Below are positions 8,497 through 16,542 of a stretch of DNA of 64,000 nucleotides, one piece after another; within the stretch, counting starts at the first letter, position 1; each line of letters opens with the position of its first letter. The translations under genes and the position numbers were made by a program. The notes below the pieces were generated by a model. It had not been told where the DNA came from and searched no databases. It was given only the letters and a program-made list of their open reading frames with translations. Origin of the DNA: CAYJEQ01 sp964369235 (GTDB lineage Bacteria; Bacillota; Clostridia; Oscillospirales; Ruminococcaceae); assembly GCA_964369235.1 (NCBI GenBank), contig CAYJEQ010000006.1, forward strand, positions 1 to 64,000. The letters are read 5' to 3'.

Positions 8497-9555
8497 TTAC
8501 TCAATCTCTCTATTCCAAGTGTATTTTGTATAACGACCACCACCTATTTTTATAATTCTTTCGGTTTTTACAAGGTCATTTAATGTTCTCTGTACTGTAG
8601 TATCGCTTATATCAGGGCATTTTTCTAAAATTTCTTTCTTTGTAATCTGCCCTAAAGTTTGTTTGATAACCTCTGCAATTCGCTCAGGTTTTGAATATCC
8701 TTTTGTAATCATCACATCAACACGAGTTTCAAAATCTCTATATGCTGCCACAATTACTCCTAACATATATCCCACAAAAGGTGCATAGTCATTTTTGTTT
8801 TCATGCCAGTTTTGCGAGCTTGCTTCAAGAGCTTCATAATAAGTTTCTTTACTCTGCTCGATGATTTTTTCTATACTGATATATTTACCGACAATGTAAT
8901 TACAGCGGTATAAAAGCAGCAGGGTTATAAGTCTGCTCATTCTACCATTACCGTCATTAAAGGGATGTATACAAAGAAAATCCAGGACAAACATAGGGAT
9001 GATTAGCAAGGGGTTTGCAGTGCCCTTTCCTATTATTTCATTGTAGGCTTTGCAGAGCTCACTGGTAGCCTCAGAAGTTTCCCAAGAAGGAACTGGCTGA
9101 AATCTAACTCGTTTTGTTCCGTCAGAAAGCTCTTCGGTAATAAGATTATCGGTGCTTTTATAGTTGCCACCAAACCCTAAACCACTATATTTATATAAAT
9201 CTCGGTGTAGCTGTAGGATAATACTTGGGGTAATGGGGATAAAGTCGTGGTTTTCGTGGATTGTAGTAAGCACATCACGATAGCCTGCAATTTCCTGTTC
9301 ATCTCTCGATCTTGGGGTAGTCTTATCCATTGCGATTAATTTTAACCGCTCATCAGAGGTGTAAATACCCTCGATTTTATTAGAAGCCTCAGTGCTTTGG
9401 ACTTTGGCAATCTCTAAAAGGGTGGTAAGGGTTTCAGCTTTTTGTTCTATGAATAAGTTTTGTTGTCCCTTAAACTCGTGTATCTGTGTAAGCAAAGATA
9501 CGATTTCTGGGGTGATTAGTTTCTCCCATTTGTTATCATAATTATAATTTCTCAT
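8497..9555 (-). CDS. Fic-family protein (AMP-transferase type) with winged-helix C-terminus
   Basis: A 352-aa Fic protein. The catalytic motif HPFNDGNGR is complete at residues 197-205. SNKIEG at 58-63 matches the inhibitory-helix motif (S/T)xxxE(G/N), which would make this a self-inhibited enzyme with the helix on the N-terminal side. The last 70 residues look like a winged helix (KKEILEKCPDISDTTVQRTLNDLVKTERI), so it may also bind DNA. It is the first gene of the RM operon, with ATG 9555 preceded by AAGGTGA. The usual reaction is transfer of AMP from ATP to a protein side chain; the target is unknown. The operator-like palindrome upstream fits self-regulation. Confidence 0.9.
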   Translation of the reverse strand: MRNYNYDNKWEKLITPEIVSLLTQIHEFKGQQNLFIEQKAETLTTLLEIAKVQSTEASNKIEGIYTSDERLKLIAMDKTTPRSRDEQEIAGYRDVLTTIHENHDFIPITPSIILQLHRDLYKYSGLGFGGNYKSTDNLITEELSDGTKRVRFQPVPSWETSEATSELCKAYNEIIGKGTANPLLIIPMFVLDFLCIHPFNDGNGRMSRLITLLLLYRCNYIVGKYISIEKIIEQSKETYYEALEASSQNWHENKNDYAPFVGYMLGVIVAAYRDFETRVDVMITKGYSKPERIAEVIKQTLGQITKKEILEKCPDISDTTVQRTLNDLVKTERIIKIGGGRYTKYTWNREIE

Positions 9556-9574
9556 TTTACGTTCACCTTTTCAA

Positions 9575-9603
9575 TTTAGTCATTAGTGTATAAAATGACT
9601 AAA
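9575..9603. promoter_or_regulatory. Operator-like palindrome over the fic transcription start
   Basis: Perfect 10-bp arms TTTAGTCATT and AATGACTAAA are separated by 9 bases. They cover the predicted transcription start just downstream of the -10 box, a typical repressor site position. The winged helix of the Fic protein is a candidate ligand. Confidence 0.6.
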
Positions 9604-9606
9604 TTA

Positions 9607-9635
9607 ATTATAATATTGACCAAAAGAAAAGTCAA
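9607..9635 (-). promoter_or_regulatory. Sigma-70-type promoter of the fic-RM operon
   Basis: On the minus strand TTGACT and TATAAT are 17 bases apart, which is close to consensus. They lie about 50 bases before the fic start codon. No other strong promoter was seen inside the operon. Confidence 0.75.
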
Positions 9636-10298
9636 GGGATTATGGTGTGGGTATATGTAGGGGAGTGGGTATTTATTTGACTATAATCCTCCCTTGAAAC
9701 CACACCTCCTTTATGATACCATTAATATACATAATTAACCATTTTATATATAGTCTAAAACAAATAAGGAGGCTGTCGCACTAAACCCTAAATAAAAAAC
9801 AAAAAGGAGCACCCCAAAAAGGGTAGCTCGTTTTTGTTTTGTGCGGATATTTATTTCGACCCATCTTTTGAACCATAGGAGGATGGACTTAGTTAGTTTT
9901 ACTTAGCATTGGATAGGACTTGGTAGGAAGTCTCATGTGAGTCAATGGATTTATTTTGGTTGGATTAGTGTTTTTTCGGTGGTTGTTGATTTCGGATTTT
10001 CTTTTCTCCTTAAGTTTTAATCAAAGAGTCACTGGTGATATATAAAGTGTAACAGGTGTAACGGAATAAACAAAGCCAGTATTTATCAGGATTTGTGGAG
10101 GTTTTTAGGTGTAACTTTTTACCTTAGGTCACACTTGCCACACTTTATATAAGCACTGGGCGTTATTTGCATAAAACTTTTCAGTTAGCTTACTTAATGG
10201 GGTTGTCTCAAAAAATCATTTGCAACAGCCTATATTTACACATCAAAATATTAAAACACAAAAAATGAAGTCCTAAAAGCAGTTTTGTATCAATAGCG
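9636..10298. other. Non-coding region with repeat ends
   Basis: No convincing gene. It holds one arm of the 49-bp inverted repeat (9771-9819) with its own hairpin (GAGC...GCTC flanked by A and T runs, 9796-9840). An imperfect inverted repeat of about 24 bp (TATATAAAGTGT arms near 10040 and 10153) is also present. A GGGGTTGTCTCAAAA...TTTGCAACAGCC stretch near 10199-10233 resembles an insertion-sequence end. Confidence 0.6.
9771..9819 (+). repeat. Left arm of 49-bp inverted repeat bounding a 6.6 kb segment
   Basis: It begins GGCTGTCGCACTAA and matches the reverse complement of 16355-16403 at 47 of 49 positions. Both arms point inwards, like the ends of a mobile element. Confidence 0.85.
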
Positions 10299-10349
10299 TA
10301 AAAAAATAACAAGCTAACACCTCTTTTTAAAATGAAGTGTTAGCTTGTT
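10299..10349 (-). terminator. Terminator of the surface-protein gene
   Basis: A 13-bp perfect stem (AACAAGCTAACAC/GTGTTAGCTTGTT) is followed on the minus strand by a T-rich run, 36 bases after the stop codon. Confidence 0.85.
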
Positions 10350-10384
10350 GCTTTATGGGTATTGAGAGAAGCTTTTTGCAACAA

Positions 10385-12868
10385 TTATGCAGAGGCGGAC
10401 TGTTTGACTAGCTCACCGTCGCTAACGATAAGGGTGCCGCCGCGTGTTAATGTAAGATGAGCATATCCGTTTTTGTCAATAAAGTAGCTTGTATCGACTT
10501 TAACATATTTATTTGTCAACAAGTTATAGCTATAGAAGTGAAGATTTGTCGTGTCCATGCCTTCAAGGTTAAACTTTATAGCTACCGTTATTGGTGACGG
10601 GAATGCGTCTTTTTGACTGAATGTTGCAGTATCAATCAAGTTTGTAAAATATTTGCCAAAGAGCGTTTGAGTTAGTTGATTATCCGAGCAAAAATCCGTA
10701 TTGTCGATCAATGTGCTCAGAGAGCTTGTCCACGTGGCAGCACTGAAAGGACGAATATACATTCTGCCAATCACACCGCCGGTTGTTGAACGACTGTCCA
10801 AATAAACGGTATAATCTGCGGGATCTTTGCCTGCCTCCATGAGAGCTTCGTTGATACGCTCAAATTGTGCGGGCGTTATCATGTCGATGTTGTTAAACGC
10901 TATGTTTGTGCTTCCGCTTGCTACTATGCTGTTAACAGTAGATGAGATAAGTGTATCGGTCAACTCTATTGCTATCGGTGCGATAGATTGGTTGTCATCA
11001 TCATCGTCACCTTGGTCGTCATCATAGTCGTAATCATAGTCGTCATCATCATCGTAATCATAGTCATAATCATCGTCGTCAACATCGTAAGCCCAACGTG
11101 CATACAAATGAACCGAATCACCAAAATTAGGATCATTGTCTTCAATGGATTGATTAGAATCAAACGGTATGGTAAAGTCTTCATCAAGATACCAACCTAT
11201 AAAGGGATACTTGGGGTCGATAGGAGTAGGTGTACTGATATCGAGATTGCGGTCGACCCTTTGGTTTTCAAAGGTTGCAATGCCCGATGATTCTAAAACA
11301 TCTTCTATATTACCGTTAACTTCCAATGTAGTATCTGAGCTACCATTGTTTAAATGAAAAACAAGATTTGTAAACGATATAAAATCCAACACAGGGTCTA
11401 TATCAGCTGTATTATTTTTCAGAGTCGGCAAGTTATTCCCGTCATGGAATTCCCAAATTAATTCATCCCATCCCGCAAAAGCCGTGTCTTGCCAGTCGGG
11501 CTCTGTCACATCAATGTCCTTACCGTCCTGAGAATTTGCATCGGCAGAAGTCCTTTCTGCATCAAAAATCAGCAGGTCTTTTCTGGCGTAGTTATTCACA
11601 TAGGAAAAAGGCTCTTTATCATCATCTACATAATTTTCAGTGGCAACTCGGTTCATGTCATTCTCATCAATCAAATCCACCGAAGCTCCATATATTTCAC
11701 TGCCGAGAGACACACTATTTTGTGTTGTGCCAAAATTGACACCGCCTGCAATACCGGAAGCAAAACTATGTATGTTCTCTTCTATAGTAAGCCCGTTATT
11801 GATGATAACTAAACCGGCATTATAAACACTACTAATAGTCGTACTACCAGCATAGGCATCATGAGGATGTGTATTGAGAGAACTGGCTCGACCCATAGTG
11901 CCGACAATGCCGCCTACCATACTATATCCGCCTTCAATTGTGCCGGTATTATAGGAATTATTTACAACGCTGAACTCTGCTGCCATAAGCCCCACTATCC
12001 CGCCTGTCATTTCATCACCACTTACATCACCCGCATTAACGCATTCTGTTAGAGTAGGGGAGATAATTATACCTGCAATACCTCCAACAGATTCTTTACC
12101 GATAATTGTGGCAGAATTAGAACACTTTTCTATGGTTCCGTGACTAGCATACCCCGCAATTCCTCCCACGTTATTGGTTCCTGTTATAGTAGAGTTGCTA
12201 TCAGTATGGCAGTGTGATAATGTAACATCACTAACAGTATAACCTACAATACCGCCGACAGTTATACCGGTAACATCTGTATCTTCTAAGTAGCAATTCT
12301 CTATTTTACCGGACTGAAAATAACCAACTATTCCACCGACATTTAAGTCCTCTGACTCATTTGCCTTAATATCAGAATTCATAACAGTACAGTTTTCAAC
12401 ACCACCACCTTGTGCATGACCTACAATAGCTCCGGTGCCATTTTTATACTCTGAATATCCAGAACCATTATTGATAACAGTAGCATTATCAATTGTTAAG
12501 TTTTTAATAGTGGCACCATCTGTCGCCGAAAAAAAGCCTACATATGGAGCGTTTTCGTTTATCGAGAAATTCTTTATTGTGTGATTGCCCCCATCAAAGG
12601 TGCCTCTAAAAATTGGACTTGAACTGCTACTGCCATTGCCATCGCCTATGGGGGTCCATTCTGCCCCTTCTAAGTCAATGTCACTTTCTAACACTACAAC
12701 CTTACCCGAATAGTTCGTGCCCGCAGAAACACTATCGGCAAACTCTTTGAGTTCATCTACATTTGCAATGACTAAATCTGGCACTGCAGCAAAGGTGGTA
12801 GTGGCAAGTAGTGGAACCAACAGTGCAACCCAAAATACTCTTACTAATTTTTTTGCAATTTTTAACAT
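10385..12868 (-). CDS. Secreted GLUG-repeat / InlB-type repeat surface protein
   Basis: An 827-aa exported protein. It starts at ATG 12868 (GGAGGA upstream) with a clear signal peptide (KKLVRVFWVALLVPLLATTTFAA). Residues of about 60-340 contain many repeats of the GLUG type (VGGIVGY, VGGIAGY, TGGIVGL), which build right-handed beta-solenoid or adhesin stalks. Around 500-590 is a Listeria-Bacteroides-type repeat (FIGWYLDEDFTIPFD... LYARW). Next comes an extreme Asp/Tyr tract at about 595-626 and a C-terminal domain. There is no LPXTG signal and no C-terminal membrane anchor, so attachment to the cell is unexplained. It lies downstream of the glycosyltransferase pair. An adhesin or cell-surface role is inferred. 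Confidence 0.85.
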   Translation of the reverse strand: MLKIAKKLVRVFWVALLVPLLATTTFAAVPDLVIANVDELKEFADSVSAGTNYSGKVVVLESDIDLEGAEWTPIGDGNGSSSSSPIFRGTFDGGNHTIKNFSINENAPYVGFFSATDGATIKNLTIDNATVINNGSGYSEYKNGTGAIVGHAQGGGVENCTVMNSDIKANESEDLNVGGIVGYFQSGKIENCYLEDTDVTGITVGGIVGYTVSDVTLSHCHTDSNSTITGTNNVGGIAGYASHGTIEKCSNSATIIGKESVGGIAGIIISPTLTECVNAGDVSGDEMTGGIVGLMAAEFSVVNNSYNTGTIEGGYSMVGGIVGTMGRASSLNTHPHDAYAGSTTISSVYNAGLVIINNGLTIEENIHSFASGIAGGVNFGTTQNSVSLGSEIYGASVDLIDENDMNRVATENYVDDDKEPFSYVNNYARKDLLIFDAERTSADANSQDGKDIDVTEPDWQDTAFAGWDELIWEFHDGNNLPTLKNNTADIDPVLDFISFTNLVFHLNNGSSDTTLEVNGNIEDVLESSGIATFENQRVDRNLDISTPTPIDPKYPFIGWYLDEDFTIPFDSNQSIEDNDPNFGDSVHLYARWAYDVDDDDYDYDYDDDDDYDYDYDDDQGDDDDDNQSIAPIAIELTDTLISSTVNSIVASGSTNIAFNNIDMITPAQFERINEALMEAGKDPADYTVYLDSRSTTGGVIGRMYIRPFSAATWTSSLSTLIDNTDFCSDNQLTQTLFGKYFTNLIDTATFSQKDAFPSPITVAIKFNLEGMDTTNLHFYSYNLLTNKYVKVDTSYFIDKNGYAHLTLTRGGTLIVSDGELVKQSASA

Positions 12869-12992
12869 AAAAAATGTCCTCCTCTTTATTTTCGATATAA
12901 TCAATCGTATATTAATTATATAGCGATAACTATGTGAAGTCAATAAAATATTTTGTCAAATTTTACCTTATTACTTGTGACAATGCTACATA

Positions 12993-14477
12993 CTAAGACA
13001 CTATCATATAGATGGTATCCTCATAAAATTCAACATGACTTGGAGAGAATGAATCATAGTCTTTGTATACACGCTCGACTTCTTCGACTACTTCAAATTT
13101 TCGCTGGCAGTAGAAGTTCATGGTATGCTCTATGCTCCAAATCGGAGCTAATTTTTTCTCTGTAAGAGAGCCCATGTGTCGAATTTCTGGCCAGAGTGGT
13201 TCAGGGTATATATCATATGAATAATAGAACTTTGTAACAGTAATACCACTTTCTTCTTCGTATTCTTCTAACATATTAGCTATGGTCATCCCCATATTAT
13301 GCTCTACCTTATTAGAAGCTATATGCTCGCTTATATTTCGCATATAATATATGGAATTGAGCATAAAAGAAGCTATTATCATACCAAATACAGCTTTTTT
13401 AAGCCAGTCTTTTTGGCTTACCATTACCTGTGCATACATAATGGTAAGAGATGCTCCCCAAACCATGGCGATAGGGCTATTAATACGCAGTGCCCCACCG
13501 GAAGTCACCACAAACATTACGGTGGTGCACATTACAAAAATAAATACAATAAAAAGTATATATTGTAATTTTATGCGTTTTTTAGATTTCGTTAAAAACA
13601 ATATTGTCATTGTCGCTAAAAAAGCCAATAGATTAACATGTTCCGGCAACATATACATATAATATTGCCACATATATATAATATCGACTACAATAATTGA
13701 TAATGTATATAGTAAATTTTCATTTGACCAAGATCTTCCAATAGCTTCGGGCGTTATGGTTTGGCAGTACAAAACTATTGCATATGTAATCAATATAACA
13801 ACAATTGTTATCGCGGCAAGTATGGCGATGTCAGTAAAAGCTTTTTTATAGTGAAACTTCTCATCTTTTTTATGAAGAATTTGACGCAGTATAAATATTA
13901 AAAAGACCAAGGTCGGAAATATATTAAGCTGTCCTTGATAGCATATAGTTGCAAATAAAACAAGCCCAAAAACTTTGAGATAAACGTATTTACTGCCTTC
14001 TGTCCACACTTGTATGGATTTTATAAAACAAAAAAGTGCAAGACACATAATAGCAGACTCGGCAAAAAGTTGATACTCAATGGAAAATTGATGCATCACC
14101 AACAGAAAAGACAGCATAGTTATTATGTATATATGAAACTTCTTTTCCGGTTTTAACATAGCCAATAGCACTTGATTCATGGTGTGTACTGCAAGAGAGA
14201 GAAATATCACTGCAATGCAGTTTAATCCCACTACATATGTCTCAAAAGGTATACCGAGTACCCCTGCCATATAACATACAAAAGCAGTGATGAGTCTTCC
14301 GTCGCGCAAAAAATACATTTGAGCGTATTCTGTATAACCGCGATTAATCAAAACATAGGTGTCAGAGGCATAGTGCATCTGCAAAAAGCCTTGAGAGAGA
14401 AGAAGCGTTATGGCAAATATAACATAGTATCGTAGCATGTCTTCTGTTTGAAACTTGTTTTTGATATTATCAATCAT
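12993..14477 (-). CDS. GtrII-like membrane glucosyltransferase
   Basis: A 494-aa polytopic membrane protein of the Glucos_trans_II type, with about ten hydrophobic segments. The early SDTYVLINRGY...FLRDGR region fits the family's extracytoplasmic catalytic loop. These enzymes take a sugar from undecaprenyl-phosphate on the outer face of the membrane and attach it to a surface polymer or glycoprotein. The start codon overlaps the stop of the GtrB-like gene by 8 bases, so they are translationally coupled. No GtrA-type flippase gene is present in the window. The acceptor is unknown; the secreted protein encoded downstream is one candidate. Confidence 0.8.
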   Translation of the reverse strand: MIDNIKNKFQTEDMLRYYVIFAITLLLSQGFLQMHYASDTYVLINRGYTEYAQMYFLRDGRLITAFVCYMAGVLGIPFETYVVGLNCIAVIFLSLAVHTMNQVLLAMLKPEKKFHIYIITMLSFLLVMHQFSIEYQLFAESAIMCLALFCFIKSIQVWTEGSKYVYLKVFGLVLFATICYQGQLNIFPTLVFLIFILRQILHKKDEKFHYKKAFTDIAILAAITIVVILITYAIVLYCQTITPEAIGRSWSNENLLYTLSIIVVDIIYMWQYYMYMLPEHVNLLAFLATMTILFLTKSKKRIKLQYILFIVFIFVMCTTVMFVVTSGGALRINSPIAMVWGASLTIMYAQVMVSQKDWLKKAVFGMIIASFMLNSIYYMRNISEHIASNKVEHNMGMTIANMLEEYEEESGITVTKFYYSYDIYPEPLWPEIRHMGSLTEKKLAPIWSIEHTMNFYCQRKFEVVEEVERVYKDYDSFSPSHVEFYEDTIYMIVS

Positions 14478-15399
14478 CTATGTTACTCTCCTTTTTGATA
14501 TATTTAGGTCTGCGTTTTGTTTCCATATATATTCTCGAAATATACTGTCCGATAATACCTACACTAAGAAGCTGTACTCCACCCAGAAACAATATGATAC
14601 TCACCAAAGACGGGTATCCGGCAACTGGGTCACCGAAAACCAATGTCTTTACCACTACATATATCATCATAGCGATAGAGAGCCCACAAAACAAAAAGCC
14701 GCCCACCGATGAAACAAGAAGCGGCACTGTGGAAAAATCGGTAAGAGCATCGAAGGAATACTTCACTAACTGCCAAAAGCTCCATTTACTCTTACCAGCA
14801 GAGCGTTGCTTGTTTTCATAAGCAATCCAATATGTGTTAAACCCAACCCAAGAAAATATTCCTTTAGAAAACCGATTGTATTCGGCTACGCTGATAACGG
14901 CATCGACCATTTGTCGTGTCATCATACGAAAATCTCTTGCTCCGTCCACAAACTCGGTTTTGGAGATTGTTTTCATTATTTTATAAAACATCTTAGCGAA
15001 CATACTGCGCATTACAGGTTCACCCTCACGAGTATAGCGGCAAGTAGCCACACAATCGTATTCACCTTGTTTTATTATATCTAACATTTGACCGAGCATA
15101 GAGGGCGGATCCTGCAAATCACAATCCATAACGGCGACATAGTCACCTACAGCGCTCTCTAAGCCTGCATACATAGCGCTTTCTTTACCGAAATTTCTTG
15201 AAAAAGATATGTATTTAACGGCCTTGTTTTTATCTGCAAGTAACTTTATTTTCACCAATGAATCGTCGGTAGAACCGTCATTAACAAAAATAATTTCATA
15301 ATCCCTTGAAAACTCACTAAGATAACCGATGAGCGTTTTATATATTTCACACAGCACTTCCGACTCATTATAGCACGGAAGAATTACACTCAACATCAT
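14470..15399 (-). CDS. GtrB-like bactoprenol-phosphate glycosyltransferase (GT2)
   Basis: A 309-aa GT2 enzyme. It has the N-terminal SVILPCYNESE, the EIIFVNDGSTDDS nucleotide-sugar block, and the metal-binding DCDLQDPP (D92 and D94). GARDFRMM and NRFSKGIFSWVGF blocks typical of the GtrB/DPM1-like branch follow, and two membrane segments lie at the C-terminus. It loads a sugar from a UDP donor onto undecaprenyl phosphate at the cytoplasmic face. ATG 15399 follows AAGGAG. It forms an operon with the GtrII-like gene. The sugar cannot be read from the sequence. Confidence 0.88.
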   Translation of the reverse strand: MMLSVILPCYNESEVLCEIYKTLIGYLSEFSRDYEIIFVNDGSTDDSLVKIKLLADKNKAVKYISFSRNFGKESAMYAGLESAVGDYVAVMDCDLQDPPSMLGQMLDIIKQGEYDCVATCRYTREGEPVMRSMFAKMFYKIMKTISKTEFVDGARDFRMMTRQMVDAVISVAEYNRFSKGIFSWVGFNTYWIAYENKQRSAGKSKWSFWQLVKYSFDALTDFSTVPLLVSSVGGFLFCGLSIAMMIYVVVKTLVFGDPVAGYPSLVSIILFLGGVQLLSVGIIGQYISRIYMETKRRPKYIKKESNIDD

Positions 15400-15648
15400 A
15401 TTGTTACTCCTTAATATACAAAAATATTTTTACAAACAACATTAAACAAAAAACATCTGTACTCGTAAGATTTATTACTAAAAGCTATGTTATTTATAAA
15501 TGCAACTAAAATTTAGACAATTTCTCCTATGTCAGTCAATTTGTTTTTTTAAAACATTAGCCCAGCACGCAATTATCCTACTAAAAAACGAAAAGACGTA
15601 ACCAGTTTTTTCTTCGTTGCGTCTTTGGGTTAAATTCAGTTTTGTGGC

Positions 15649-15804
15649 TTGAACTTAAATAATAAATTATTCTTATCCCCAAACACCAAACAAGTAGCTC
15701 CACGATGAATAATAAAGCTGCAGTCTTCAGGAAGTTGCTGAAACCACTTTGCATCTAAGAGATTATGGGATAAAACAGTCCGTTCAGAAATACATTACAA
15801 CAAA
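15649..15804 (-). pseudogene. Degenerate coding fragment, family unknown
   Basis: An open stretch of about 52 codons without a start, preceded by a stop, ends ...LLDAKWFQQLPEDCSFIIHRGATCLVFGD...KPQN-stop. The composition reads like real protein. It lies among insertion-sequence-like ends and is probably a relic of a lost gene. Confidence 0.35.
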
Positions 15805-15976
15805 ACCATATTTTTCCTGTGAAGTTCAGATTTCATTATACTATCTTTTTTGTTCTTCGTCAAACTGGTTTGTCTACATCTTTAGCTACTTCTCGCACTT
15901 TTTGCGTCGCTTTCACAGAAGTTTCGCCTACTTTCGTGCCCAAAGTCATTCATTATTAAATCTTTGTTTGAATATA

Positions 15977-16015
15977 GGGCTGTCACAAATAATTAGAAAT
16001 CGTTTGTGACAGCCC
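15977..16015. repeat. 39-bp palindrome resembling a MITE or fused IS ends
   Basis: Perfect 13-bp arms GGGCTGTCACAAA and TTTGTGACAGCCC enclose a 13-base loop. The arms resemble the GGxTGTCxCA ends seen at 9771, 10199 and 16403. Confidence 0.7.
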
Positions 16016-16354
16016 ATAAAATTTGTGCAAAAGAAAATCCTAGTTGAAAAAATTTAGTGTAGAACTGTGTGACTATCTTAGTAAATTCCCTTATATTTAG
16101 CCTACGCCATGACTCTGCTAAGGGAATACTACTTTAAAAAGGAATTATACAGTTTGTTTAAGACCTAAACATGATGCTAAACTGATTTAAAGCCGTATCC
16201 CGATTTCGACAACTTACGCTCCAATGTTCTTCAACATTATGAGCGAAATATGTAAAAAAATAGCACATATGCTTCCAATTAGCATCTGTGCTATTTCTCG
16301 TACTCAGTTTATCTCAACCCCCATGGTCAAAATGTTTCTTTACAGGTATCCGTA

Positions 16355-16403
16355 TTTTGGGGTGCTCGTTTTTGTTTTTTATTTAGGGCTTAGTGCGACA
16401 GCC
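16355..16403 (-). repeat. Right arm of 49-bp inverted repeat
   Basis: Reverse complement of 9771-9819 with two mismatches, starting (minus strand) GGCTGTCGCACTAAG. Confidence 0.85.
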
Positions 16404-16425
16404 CCTTGTTTTATAGCTTATTAAT

Positions 16426-16535
16426 CTCTGTGACTTTGGATAATACATTTACCTCTAATCCGCCCCTACCACACATAATCCATATATCCACACCAGAAGT
16501 CCAGTGGGGTTATGACCATAAACACATTGCTAAGC
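16426..16535. repeat. Dispersed repeat, copy 1
   Basis: About 110 bp (CTCTGTGACTTTGGATA ... ACACATTGCTAAGC) closely match 32005-32116. Both copies lie at the 3' end of a minus-strand gene (rpoN here, citXG there). Confidence 0.8.
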
Positions 16536-16542
16536 TGGTTTA

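Larger units (their letters stand above)
15400..16542. other. Non-coding region with insertion-sequence debris
   Basis: No intact gene. It contains a degenerate coding fragment on the minus strand (15649-15804), a 39-bp palindrome (15977-16015), the right arm of the 49-bp inverted repeat (16355-16403) and one copy of a dispersed repeat (16426-16535). AAAGACG/CGTCTTT arms near 15590-15635 could form a hairpin. Confidence 0.6.

Noticed and set aside
10972..11290. Plus- and minus-strand frames rich in Met, Thr, Ile or Val
   Set aside because: They are shadows of the Asp/Tyr codon run of the surface-protein gene.
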